Of a DNA stretch of 64,000 nucleotides, positions 9,572 through 20,110 are shown piece after piece (the stretch's first letter is position 1; each line of letters starts with the position of its first letter). The notes below the pieces were generated by a model. It did no database searches and was not told the origin of the DNA. It worked only from the letters and a program-made list of their open reading frames with translations. The stretch comes from Primula veris (Eukaryota; Streptophyta; Magnoliopsida; Ericales; Primulaceae): positions 5,456,001-5,520,000 of the forward strand of contig OY821751.1 in NCBI GenBank assembly GCA_963682055.1, in the 5' to 3' direction. The translations under genes and the position numbers were made by a program.

Positions 9572-11848
9572 GTTTTTTGTAAAATTATTACTAAAGTTAT
9601 TTCTAAGAGACTTCCTTTGGTTCTACCTAAAATTATCTCTATTAAGCAAAGTGGTTTTGTTAATGGTAGGAGATTCTGCTCTCCCAAGAACTTTTAAAAC
9701 ACTTAGGAGACACAATTAGAGGGGGTAATGTAGTTTTTAAGCTAGACATGGGTAAAGCTTTTGATAGATTAAATTGGGACTTTCTGGATAAGATCCTTGT
9801 TGCTTTTGGCTTTGACAAAGCATGGATTAACTTGGCTTTAAAGTGTGTCAAGTTTGCTAACTACTCGGTCAGCATTAATGGTGTACGGTCATGGTTTTTC
9901 TCTTCTAGCAAAAGAGTGAAACAAGGAGACCCACTATCACCTCTTTTATTTATTATTGCAGAAGAAGTTCTAAGTAGAGGACTAGAAGAGATAAATAAAA
10001 ATGGTACACGTATTCCCTATAAAATCCCTCCTAATATTTCTCACATACTGTTTGCAGATGATGTTTTTATCTTCACTAATGGTAGTAAATAAAACTAGAT
10101 AAGCTCATGAGGTTTATTAATAGCTATGAATTAGTTTTTGGGCAACTTCTTAATAAAAATAAAAGTGTTTTATTAACTTACAATAAAAAAACTAACTGTC
10201 TTTTAAATAGAAATAGTATTATAGCTGCTGCTATAGGCTTTATTGAAGGCACCTTCCCTACTAAATATCTGGGTATTCCCCTACACCATACTAAACTTAC
10301 TTCTAGTATGTATGATCCTCTAATGGAGAAAATTAATAAAAAAGTTGCTAGCTTGAAAAGCTCTATTTTGTCATCTGGTGCTAAATTAACTCTTATTAAG
10401 CATGTGCTCTCATCTTTCCCAATGTATCTTCTAGCTGTTCTGCAGCCGCCTAAAACTACACCTGATAAAATCAATACAGCTTTTTCTAATTTCTTTTGGG
10501 GCTCCAATCACCACTGGATTAGTTGAATTTTTTTTACCAAACCTTTTAGTGAGGGGGTCTGGGAATTAGAGATACCAATGAGGTTATGAATGCTCTTCAA
10601 ATGAAAATGAGTTGGAGATTACTTAATGAAGTATATCCCTGGACCACTTTTATGTACCAAAAATACTTGTCTCATTATATAAATTGGAATGCTTCATATA
10701 TTCTCTCTCATCACTCTAATAAATAGAAGACTTTTGGTGCTAAATTTCCTTTACTTATTACTAATAGTGAATGGAGTATCAAAGAAGGTTATGTGAGTTT
10801 TTGGTATGAAAATTGGTCAGGTAAAAGACTTCTTAGTGATGAATTTTTTGTTGTGTTCCCTAATGTGCTCCTCAAGCAAGTTATACAGGGTGCCTCTTGG
10901 GACACAGACCTCTTGAATCTTATGGGAGGAAAAGCACTAACAGCTAAGGTAACACAACTCTCTATTTGCTTGAGAAATGGCACAAATATTAGGTACTGGC
11001 CTCTTGCCCATAATGGGGATTTAACTTTTAAAAATGTCCATAACTATATCAGAACCAAAAAGTCTGTTGTCTCTATAGCTAAATATATTTGGAACCCATT
11101 GTTGCCCACTAAAATCTCTGTTTTCGTGTGGAATTTATGACACAATGGCATTAAAGTAGAAGAAGATGTTAAAAAATATGGTATTTCTATGGCTACCAAA
11201 TGTACTTGTTGTGCTAACCCTTCTTGTGACAGTATTTCTCATCTTATGGAAGATAGTCTCATAGCAGATAAGGTATGGAAACATTTTTATAACAACTTTG
11301 GTTTCAATTATCATGCTTTAGTGGATTGGAAAGTTAATGTTAATAACTGATTTAATAACTGTGATGGTACTCATTTTGGTAGAATTGCTGCTATCATGCC
11401 TCCTCTCATTTTATGGGAGATTTGGTTAAGTAAAAATAAATCCAAACATGATGGTATACCCATGTGTGCCACCAGTATCACTGCTAAAATTCTTAATTGG
11501 CTTAGAGATATTAATTTTCTTATCAAACATGCTTCCCCTGCTAAAAACTTTTAGAATATCACCTTGATAGGACTAGGCCTTTCTTTAATTAACTGTAGAG
11601 CTAAGACTCCCACTCTTGTGAGTTGGAAATGTCCTCCTTCGGGTAGGCTCAAACTAAATGTTGATGGGGCAACTAGATGCTCATGTGGATTAGGTAGTGG
11701 TGGTGTGATCAGAGACTGTAATGGCAAAATGCTTAAGGCATTTTCTTCTCACCACAGTGGTAACTCTAGCATGATGGCAGAGCTTTTAGCTCTTTATAAT
11801 GGCTTAATTATGTGCTATGGTATGGATTTGTTTGACATTATAGTATAA
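9572..11848 (+). pseudogene. LINE-A copy 1, 3' part: reverse transcriptase, thumb, zf-RVT and RNase H (broken)
   Basis: The LINE frame resumes with KIITKVISKRLPL, then QSGFV, KAFDRLNWDF, KQGDPLSPLLF and the RT active site FADD near 10055. The thumb (KYLGIPL, FFWG), a degenerate zinc domain (CTCC followed by H near 11198-11250) and an RNase H start (LNVDGA, VIRDCNG, MAELLALYNGL) follow to 11848. In-frame stops lie at about 10090, 10524, 11138 and 11348, and the RNase H ends early. The stops after GSK, WIS and VWNL are identical in copy 2, so this LINE was already dead when the locus duplicated. Confidence 0.92.
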
Positions 11849-12850
11849 ACTTATTTTGATATCATTGCAAATTGGTGGGGAAAAGGTACTAAACCAGGTT
11901 TAAAATTTCAAAATATTTGGGAAGATATTTGCATGCTCCTAAGTTTAATTTGTTCTGAGCTTTGTCATGTGTACATAGAATAAAATCAAACAGCAGATAG
12001 TCTTGTAAAGAAGGGAACACATGGTGCTGAGATGGTCTTGAATAATCCTGACCATTTGCCCAAAGAAACACTTGCTATTTACAGTCTGGAAAAAAAATGG
12101 AACCCCTTCCTTTAGAGGTAAAACCCTTATAGGCTGATTGGGCAATAGGTAGGTCTGCTAATGATGGTCTCTAAAGCATTTGGGTAAAATCCTTATTTTA
12201 CATGTTGCGTGCATTGTGTCCCTTTTATTAAGCTAAGCTTGATTGGCTTAAAAGCTTATAGAGCTAATGATGAACTTGTTCTGAAGCCGGCCATTGTTTC
12301 CTAAGTTTACAATACTTGATACTGAAATATTTGAACAATATTTCCCCATTTTTCTGAAGAAGATGATACGATGATTATAAAAACCCCTTTTAGTGCAATT
12401 GTATTCTTGCAGATTTGGTTCAACAGATATAAGTAATCTCTATTTGGATGTGTTATGCTAGTTTTGTAAAAGCTGAAATTGGGGTTTTTTGTGGCTCCAT
12501 GGCGTTGGAAAACAGACTTGTTTGTTTATGAGATTTTGGGCTCATATTTGCTTTTTTGATCACAATGATCACGGTGTGGAGGAAGAGGGGATATAAGGAG
12601 AAAAGATAGACTTTTGAGCTCATTGTCACATTAAGCACAAGATTTGTTTTCTTCCTCTATAGGTGCTTCTTTTCCCCTCATTTTCGGGTTATATAGCCTC
12701 TCTGTTTTGTTGTAGTTTTTCAACATAATCTTCACCTTAATATCGGATCCATATTTCTTATTGCTTTCTTGGGAGCATTTCCCTTGCCATTTCACATATT
12801 TGTGTTCCAATTAATAAAGAGAGCTCTTTCACTGAAAAATAATAATTAAA
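11849..12850 (+). other. Probable rest of LINE-A RNase H and its 3' untranslated region
   Basis: The sequence is no longer readable as protein for more than short stretches, apart from remnants of RNase H-like coding around 11940-12110. It ends near an A-rich stretch (12825-12850, AATAAAG and AATAATAATTAAAG) that may be the LINE tail. No target duplication could be established because the 5' end is outside the window. The right boundary is a guess within about 100 bp. Confidence 0.4.
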
Positions 12851-13068
12851 GAGTTTGCTTAAAAAATAGCTCATTTTGTATGTGTGTTATATACAAGACA
12901 ATGTCTTGTCTATATATGATTTTGCCGGAGTTTTTTTATTTATTTTTTCTTACGGTGGAAAAAATTGTTCAATGAAGTTGAAAAGGTGCAAAAAAAAATT
13001 GTGCGAATTAGGCGTAAAAACACGTCGGACCGGTCCTGATTACTTATCCACAAACCACAACAAAAGAA

Positions 13069-13284
13069 CAAAACGATGTAAATAAAAGAATTAAAATGTA
13101 TTTTGTATTCTATATTCAGCACATCTTTAAAACACATTATTAATCTTTTCCGCCACTAAAGTATCCATTGCAATTAAATATTCAACAATGACAACATTAA
13201 CGGTTCGGTACATTTCTTATTTTATTGATAACTAAAATGGAACTTGGAAGAAACGGCAATTTTTGTGTTCAAAAATTTGTAGAA
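13069..13284 (+). pseudogene. Fossil cysteine-protease promoter without a gene
   Basis: These 216 nt align clearly with the region upstream of CP4 (about 51002-51230). They share TTTTGTATTCTATATTCA, the CGCCACT..AAGTATCCATT block and the GGAACTTGGAAGAAACGGCA block at 13241-13260. The match stops before the TATA region and no protease exon follows. It is read as the 5' flank left by a deleted or truncated array member. The 200 nt on its left (12851-13068) hold nothing I recognise. Confidence 0.75.
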
Positions 13285-13377
13285 AATAATAATGAATGGG
13301 AGATATTTGTAACCTGATCACCAAATTGTACTCTAATATGTTAATTTTTTTTGCACAAAACTTGTTTTTAAAATAAT

Positions 13378-13515
13378 CTAAATATACATTTCACTATCGT
13401 TTTTGGACCTTTATTTTATCAATAATATTGAAGTATATCGGTTTATCGTTAGTGATCCATTTACACTCAAGTAGGACTCTAGGAGTATAAATGTCCTGAG
13501 TGTCAAAGTTAACGT
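13378..13515 (+). pseudogene. Second fossil of a protease upstream region
   Basis: This resembles the upstream region of CP1 at about 19727-19860: a TTTCACTATC..TTTGGAC start, ATCAATAAT.TTGAAG, GTTAGTGATCCATTTACAC and GTGTCAAAGTTAACGTTT. It overlaps the left member of the repeats that border LINE-B, so a second partial copy lies at 15890-15980. Confidence 0.65.
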
Positions 13516-13938
13516 TTAGGGAGAATTGCTGTTTGGTACATAAAAAAAAAAGACTTAACAAAAAAAAAATAGTGGCTTTTTGGATTTTAAATTTTAAAAA
13601 TTTGTGGGTGTTTAACAAGTCAGATTATTCATCTTCTGAAAATCTGATTTTTAGGCTCAAAAATCTAAAAAAATCCAGATTTTTAAAATCTATCTTTTCA
13701 GTGAATTCTCAAAACATATTTTTAAATTCTGATTTTACACCAAAAAATTTGTTAACAAACATAGCCTTAATCTCCAAAAAGCCGAATTCTTAAATCTCTT
13801 TTAACATTTGATACCCATGTAATTTTAAAAGAGTATAATACCTTTGTTTTTCATTAAACAACATCTTACAATATCAAAACAAAATATTAATTCCAAAGAC
13901 ATATTTACCATAAATCACTCCATAATTAATATTAGCAT
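13436..13938 (+). repeat. Left member of a 503-bp direct repeat bordering LINE-B
   Basis: This matches 15890-16388 with roughly 16 differences (about 3%, counted by eye). It ends in ATTAGCAT exactly where LINE-B sequence begins. The right member starts directly after the LINE-B poly-A. It therefore behaves like an exceptionally long target-site duplication. Confidence 0.85.
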
Positions 13939-15889
13939 ATTTAGTTTCTGTTTTTTGAATGGTATTTCATAACAGTGGGGAGAAAAAGATGGTAAAAGCA
14001 AGCATCATTGGGTAAATTGGAAAAAAAATTACAGAACAGTGGAAGAAGACGGTTTGGGTATTAGAAGTTTTATAGATATTGCTGCTACTTACGCTACGAA
14101 GCTATGGTGGAAATCTAGAACCTCCAATTCTTTGTGGGCTAATTTTATGAAAGCTAAATATTGTAAAAATGTTCACCCTTTCGAGGCTAAAGTTAGAAAA
14201 GGGAATAACACCTGGAGTAGAATGCAACTAGTAAGAGAAAAAGCAGAAGAATGTATGCAATGGAAATATTTATGTAAATTTAGACAATTGGTTGGGTACA
14301 GGTAATATAAATGATGAAAATATTCACAATGGTCTAAGTGTTAAAGCATTGCTGCATAGTACTTGGGATAGTCAAATTATTAATGAGCTAATTCATTCTC
14401 ATCTTAGACATTTGTTCAAAAAATACTTCAAAACTAATAAATATGGAAAAGATGAAATTATATGGAACAAAGAGAATTTGGGAAACTTTTCTTTTAAGAC
14501 TGCCTGGGAATATACAAGAGTAAAGTATGAGGCTAGCTGATTTCACAAGTATAAATGGGATAAAACTTTACCTCTGAAAATCACTTGGTTTGTATGGAAC
14601 TTTTCAACAAATCTTTGCCTCTAGACTCTGCACTAATAAATTTGGAATTCAGTTAGCTTTGAAGTGTGAGTGTTGTGGTGTAAAAGAAGAAGAAAGAGAG
14701 CATTTGTTTAGTTCCGGAAAGATAGCACAAGAAGTGTGGACCTATTTTGATGGTTTGATGGGTATTATTAACACTAATATCAGTATTAAATGGAGATTTT
14801 TAACGTGGTGGTCAACATCAAGAAAAAAAAAATAGAATTAATTCTTTTATGCTAAAGGTTTTACCATCTATTATTGTTTGCGAGATTTGGAAAGGTAGGT
14901 GTAACTACAAATTCAACAACAAGGAGATGAACACAACTGCTATTTGCTTCCAGGTTACTGATATATTATATTTAAGTTCCAAAAATAATAAAATTTTCCC
15001 AATGTCTTGGAAGATAAATAATATATCAATTACAGAAAATGTTGCAAAAATCAAAGAAAGTTTCTATTGTGAAATGGCTAAATCCTCCAACTGGGTATGT
15101 GAAAATTAACACTGATGGATGCTATAAATCTTCTTCAAATTCTAGTGGTGTAGGTGGATTAATTAGAGATTTTAAAAAAAAAATTATCTATGGTTTCCAA
15201 GCTATGGTGACAAGTCAACCAGGTATAGAATCAGAATCTAAAGCAATTGTATTTATGCTACAATTATCGAATATGGAGAACTTTATTCTGAAAAGTGATT
15301 CACTACAATTGGTTAATATTATTACAAAAAATATAGCAGCTCCTTGGCATATTAGATCTATTATGGACGAGATCAAGAACAAACTAGAGGGAAAAGATTA
15401 CCTGATGAATCATGTAGTACGAGAGGCCAATAGCGCAATAGATACTTTAGCAAATCTCGGCTGCAAAGAAGGAATCAAAGATTCTATAAAAAAGAAGATT
15501 TAATTTAAAAATTGTAGAAAATCATAGATTTGGAAGTCAATGGGCTTCCAAACCTACGGTTTTGATGTTAGAAGATGGTGAAAAAAGAGGGTACCTTCGT
15601 CGTTGCAGATATGAGCTTTCTCTCTCTTCAGTACGACACTTACCATTCTCAGATAATGTATTGGAGGTTTAGCTACACAGTATATCTGGTCTGTGTTGGG
15701 TATTTACACAGGCGTTCTCAAACTTTTAGAATTATTACATAAAAGTCTCTCAAGTTGTAAAACTTTGCTTTTTACCATTTTATTTCCTATTTTTTGTACT
15801 TTTAGTGTCGCTAATGGTGATGCTATTAATTTTCATCTTCATTAATAAATAAAAATGTGGCTTTTCCCCATCATTTATATAAAAAAAAA
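13939..15889 (+). pseudogene. LINE-B, 5'-truncated L1-type element (RT thumb to RNase H, 3'UTR, poly-A)
   Basis: The element starts abruptly in the region just after the RT thumb (HHWVNWKK, then EEDGLGIRS). It continues through KLWWKSRT, a zinc-domain remnant (CECCGVKEEEREHL near 14665-14705) and an RNase H domain with INTDGCYKSS, GGLIRDF, ESESKAI, KSDSLQL and VVREANSAIDTLANLG, ending at 15503. A 3'UTR of about 380 nt ends in nine A at 15881-15889. Stops and frame shifts at about 14303, 14538 and 14835 make it non-functional. It differs clearly in sequence from LINE-A, so it is a separate family member. Confidence 0.9.
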
Positions 15890-16388
15890 TATCGGTTTAT
15901 CGTTAGTGATCCATTTACACTTAAGTAGGACTCTAGGAGTATAAATGTCCTTAGCGTCAAAGTTAACGTTTAGGGAGAATTGTTGTTTGGTACATAGAAA
16001 AAAAGACTTAACAAAAAAAATTAGTGGATTTTTGGATTTTAAAATTTAAAAATGTGGGTGTTTAACAAGTCAGATTATTCAGCTTCTGAAAATCTGATTT
16101 TTAGGCTGAAAAATCTAAAAAAATCCAGATTTTTAAAATCTATCTTTTCAGTGAATTCTCAAAACAGATTTTTAAATTCTGATTTTGCACCAAAAAAATT
16201 GTTAACAAACATAGCCTTAATCTCCAAAAAGCCAAATTCTTAAATTTCTTTTAACATTTGATACCCATGTAATTTTAAAAGAGTATAATACCTTTGTTTT
16301 TCATTAAACAACATCTTACAATATCAAAACAAAATATTAATTCCAAAGACATATTTATCATAAATCACTCCCTAATTAATATTAGCAT
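15890..16388 (+). repeat. Right member of the direct repeat bordering LINE-B
   Basis: This begins ATCGGTTTATCG immediately after the LINE-B A-tail and ends ATTAGCAT. Its counterpart in the second large repeat is 35854-36353. Confidence 0.85.
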
Positions 16389-16571
16389 CATGTATTATGT
16401 GTAGTAGTATCGTCTATCGTATGTACTAGCATATGTAGTAGAATTATGTAATAGTATATACAGTAGCATCATGTCGTATATGTAATAACATCTTGTATCT
16501 TATATAGTAGCATCATGTAGCATATGTAGTAGCATCACGTACGGTGTGTAGTAGTATCATGTATTATATGT
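16385..16571. repeat. Degenerate minisatellite, about 20-25 bp period
   Basis: The motif TAGTAGCATCATGTA..TATG recurs about eight times with many substitutions. The same array with few differences is at 36350-36537. Nothing indicates a function. Confidence 0.75.
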
Positions 16572-17412
16572 AGCATAACACTAATTAATTATCAGATTCC
16601 TCGATTACCAAAAAAAACCCTTACTTTAAACAAAAATTTCATTTGTTTCAAAATAAAATAAAATAAAATAAATCATCAACATAATTAACGAAACAATACC
16701 CAAATTATAATTCGGAACATGTTTGAGTTTGAATAGATGTTGAGTTTTGAATCAATAACACCATAACAATGGAATAAATATGAATCATTATGCAAAGAAT
16801 AGTTATAACTTATGAACAATAGATGTTGATTTTTACCAAATTAAATTTTTAATCAATACCTCGATTTCTCCTTTTTCTCTCTAAAATTTTCATTGTGATG
16901 AAATAATTCAAAACTAAATCAAAGTGGGAAATAATCATAATTGATTCAGAATCATAAGTAACTTACTATGTTTATGGCTTAAAATATGGTAAGTTTTTAT
17001 CTTTTATTTAAGTCTATTTTTTTCTAAAAAATTGTAAGTTTTTATTATGCATGTGTAGATGGAGAGAGATATGATAGTTCAAAAGATATAATAGGTATAT
17101 AATAAGTAACATGTACCTATCTTTAAAAGTGTTTTAACGTATGTACTGTTCTCTAATTAAATACCATTTATATGTAGCTATTGATCATTTTCTCTAACGT
17201 TTACATGGAAAAACCGAAAACTTCGGATGATTAAACCAACTTTTTTCTCAATCTAATAATTATTTGAAACATCTTTGCTAAAAATGCGACCAACCAAACC
17301 ATAAGCAATATTCAAAGAGATGATTTCTTTATCGAGTGATTCCAAATGTGAAACAACGGAAAAACTTGAGTTCGCTATGAAAAATTGTAAATTATCATTA
17401 TAACGCATATAT
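16572..17412. other. AT-rich spacer, no gene seen
   Basis: There are only short open frames. A (AAAATAA)-like run lies near 16650-16670. The spacer is duplicated at 36538-37375 with about 1-2% difference. Confidence 0.6.
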
Positions 17413-17884
17413 TGTAAGAATTAATCTAATTACCAATAGTTACAATACATAAATTATTGGTCATTAGTGTGGTCTTTTGACATTCATAGGTTGTAATATT
17501 TATGACTTAGTGGTAATGAATGGTCAATTACAACATTTCATGTCTTAACATTATGGATGGTAAAGATTGATTCTACCATGATGGATGATTGATATCGGAA
17601 ATTCTTTTCATGAGTCATTTTCCCACCTATATAAAATACTCAAATCCGTGTTCAAGTCTTGAGACACATCAAAATTATAAGAAATAATATAGGTAAGGGA
17701 GAGAAACTCAACACTCAAGTCTGTGTTCAAGTCTCGAGCTCACAAATATTCTCATGGTTCAATGTATGTGTTTCGACATACTTTTCGTAATGATAAATGT
17801 ATTATCATCATATAGAAATATGATCCTAAATTATTATATTTATAATGTTTGCAACATCATTATATAAGTTATAATAGACTTACA
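17413..17884. mobile_element. Solo LTR, 472 bp, target duplication TATAT
   Basis: The ends are TGTAAG and CTTACA, flanked on both sides by TATAT (17408-17412 and 17885-17889). Inside, a TATA-like run (CCTATATAAAATACTC near 17625) and two imperfect 26-bp direct repeats (starting near 17638 and 17710, each with GTGTTCAAGTCT) look like an LTR promoter region. No internal element sequence adjoins it, so it is a recombined remnant. Because the flanks are AT-rich, the 5-bp match alone would be weak; together with the 6-bp inverted ends it is convincing. Superfamily and strand are not determined. Confidence 0.7.
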
Positions 17885-18059
17885 TATATACCTAATCACT
17901 GGAAAAAGACGTACTTTAAATAACTTTTAAGAATTACACAAAATTACCTACAAATGATCCAAGTGTTACACCACGGGAATAAAGGTTATGTTATGATTCG
18001 AAAACTGAGAAAAGGCAGTGAACTTGTTAGGATGTAAACAAAATTACTAGCAACAGTGA

Positions 18060-18540
18060 AATTGTTACTAAAACAATAATTGGCCTAAACGTCGTTTGGC
18101 ATTCCTGACCATATATATAGGTGTATGTTACCATGTTTGTTTTAGATTGTATTGGGATGAGATTATGGTAGATATGATTAGAAATAACGTCGGCATTGTT
18201 TGGTATGAAAAGTGAAGGCAAGACTATTAGTAACATGAGATTAGAAATGATGAGAAATTGATTTATTTAGAGTAATATGGGGTGTGTGGTATTAGGAAAT
18301 TGTGGTATTAGGAATAAAGGGGGGTGTGATATATATATATTTTCTAAGTTTATTTATTATAGTTATAAATGTAAATTTGTAAAATAGTTCAACCCCAATA
18401 AAAAACAAACAAACACTTCATTGATATTTCATGTATATATTATTAATACCACATTCATTTGTTATACCGTCATAGTCCGAATATATTAATAGTTTCGTTA
18501 CAACTAATACTCCAAACCAAACAACCCCTAATTGTGATAA
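18060..18540. mobile_element. Possible non-autonomous DNA transposon remnant
   Basis: The left side contains CGTCGTTTGGCATTCC and the right side, read inverted, AGGGGTTGTTTGGTTTGG, resembling hAT-type MITE ends. The termini match only loosely and no 8-bp duplication was established. The same stretch occurs at about 38020-38500. Confidence 0.3.
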
Positions 18541-18688
18541 CCATACGTGCAAACATGTTCTATAAGGTTATGTTATTTTTACTTAAAATACTGCATATGG
18601 AGTTTTAATCATAACAATTTATTTTATAACCATGTCACTGGCATTGTAACAATTTTATGAAAGCAGCATCACCTGATCACCAAATTCG

Positions 18689-19628
18689 AAAAAAATACAT
18701 TTAGTGTACTATATTATATATGCTTTTAATTACGATTTAGATATCAAACTATCAAAGTTAACAATTGACGTACTGAACTATCATAATATTCATAATTCAG
18801 GTACTGCCGTTATTTAGTTGAATGAAAATTAGGTTCACTTTTCATTTTGGTTATATTTTTTGTAACTTGTATAACTTTAATCATGTATTTTTGAAACTTT
18901 ACAATTTACAATATTTTTACTAAAACACATACATATACATACATAATAAGTATCCCAGTTTAAAAGAAACATCTTATTTGACTAGTTTTTTTTTGTAAAA
19001 TAAAAAATTATAATTTTTTATACACTTTCTCTAAAACGAAACTAAAGTATTCATGAAAAATATTATATTTGTTATGAAAAAAATATGAAACGAAACTAAA
19101 GTTTTAGATTTATGACATTAAAGCAAAAATTATTTGAGGTCATATCACTATTTCAATACTTTCATGAAAAAACGGTAAAAAAATTGTTATTATTTTTTAT
19201 AAGTATTTATTTTTTATAAATAGAATATATTTGTTAAGTATTTATAATTTCTTATGCATAAACATCATCTACAATTTATATTATTTGCAATAATATGTAT
19301 ATATGCATTATATATATATATTTCTACATACATTAATATAACATATATATATATATATGTATTATATATACATATATATTATATAATTATATATTTTTGA
19401 ATTTATACTAAATGAGATATTTTAGAAAATTAAGGGTTATATTTATACAAGTTAAAAAAAAAATGACCAAAATAAAAACTGAAACTAACTTACATCCAAA
19501 TAAATTAACGGTGGTACATGAATTGTGAAGATTACGATCGTTCAGTACATCAATTGTTAATTTTATTAGTCTAATAACTAAATCGTTAATAACAGTTAGT
19601 ACAGTACATTAAATGTATTTTTTTTTTT
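18689..19628. mobile_element. Long-TIR MITE (Mutator-like type suspected)
   Basis: The left arm (18689-18882) is an imperfect inverted copy of the right arm (about 19435-19628), each about 190 bp. Paired landmarks include AATACATTTAGTGTAC with its inverse near 19600, GTACTGAAC with GTTCAGTAC, and AACTTGTATAA with TTATACAAGTT. The centre is AT-rich and contains a (TA)n run near 19305-19380, with no transposase. Long TIRs and small size suggest a MULE-derived MITE; a 9-11 bp target duplication was not found. Its duplicate is at 38647-39595. Confidence 0.65.
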
Positions 19629-19850
19629 GGATTGTACACGAATGTTTATTTTATAGAATGATTGTAACCATATCATTTCTCTCTATTTTGCGTATAAAAT
19701 TTGTTTTGACTTTTCATATTACTCTAAAATAAATTTCACTATCATTTTGGACGTTTATAACCCTTTTATCAATAATGTTGAAGCATATCTGTTTGTCGTT
19801 AGTTATCCATTTACACTTAAGTAGAAGTATAAATGTCTTGAGTGTCAAAA

Positions 19851-19864
19851 TTAACGTTTCGTAT
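19851..19864 (+). promoter_or_regulatory. Conserved upstream block 1 of CP1 (TTAACGTTTCGTAT)
   Basis: It is also found upstream of CP2, of CP3 (TTAACGTTCCGTAT, near 48001) and of CP4 (near 51127), at similar distances from the start codon, and in weaker form in the promoter fossils. Candidate cis-element by conservation only. Confidence 0.5.
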
Positions 19865-19908
19865 CAAGCAGCTCAATATAACATTTCACATTACATTATT
19901 GAATATAT

Positions 19909-19928
19909 GGAACTTGGAAGAAACGGCA
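19909..19928 (+). promoter_or_regulatory. Conserved upstream block 2 of CP1
   Basis: GGAACTTGGAAGAAACGGCA lies about 180 nt before the CP1 start codon. It is identical before CP2 (39877-39896) and CP4 (51184-51203), degenerate before CP3 (about 48059-48078) and intact in the gene-less fossil at 13241-13260. Confidence 0.55.
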
Positions 19929-20031
19929 CTTTTTTGTTTATGTTTCCAGAGAACGTTATAATATTGCACAAAAGAAAATAAAATACAATAAGAATATTAT
20001 CATTTTATGCGTGTTGACAAAAACATCAACT

Positions 20032-20041
20032 CTATATAAAC
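20032..20041 (+). promoter_or_regulatory. TATA box of CP1
   Basis: CTATATAAAC lies 70-79 nt upstream of the start codon. An equivalent TATATAAA is present at the same distance before CP2 (40001), CP3 (about 48162) and CP4 (about 51263). Confidence 0.75.
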
Positions 20042-20110
20042 CTCATGAAATAACTTATGCTACTCATAACATCACAAGTTTCACTTCTAGTTCTAAGTCA
20101 TAACAAAACC

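Noticed and set aside
18027..18236. A 69-codon minus-strand frame kept in both large repeats (also 37986-38195).
   Set aside because: Duplication alone explains its presence twice; it overlaps the possible transposon remnant and has no recognisable motif.
20057..20110. Upstream in-frame ATG of CP1 (and CP2) adding 18 residues.
   Set aside because: It lies only about 20 nt downstream of the TATA box, is not conserved in CP3 or CP4, and would spoil the signal peptide start.
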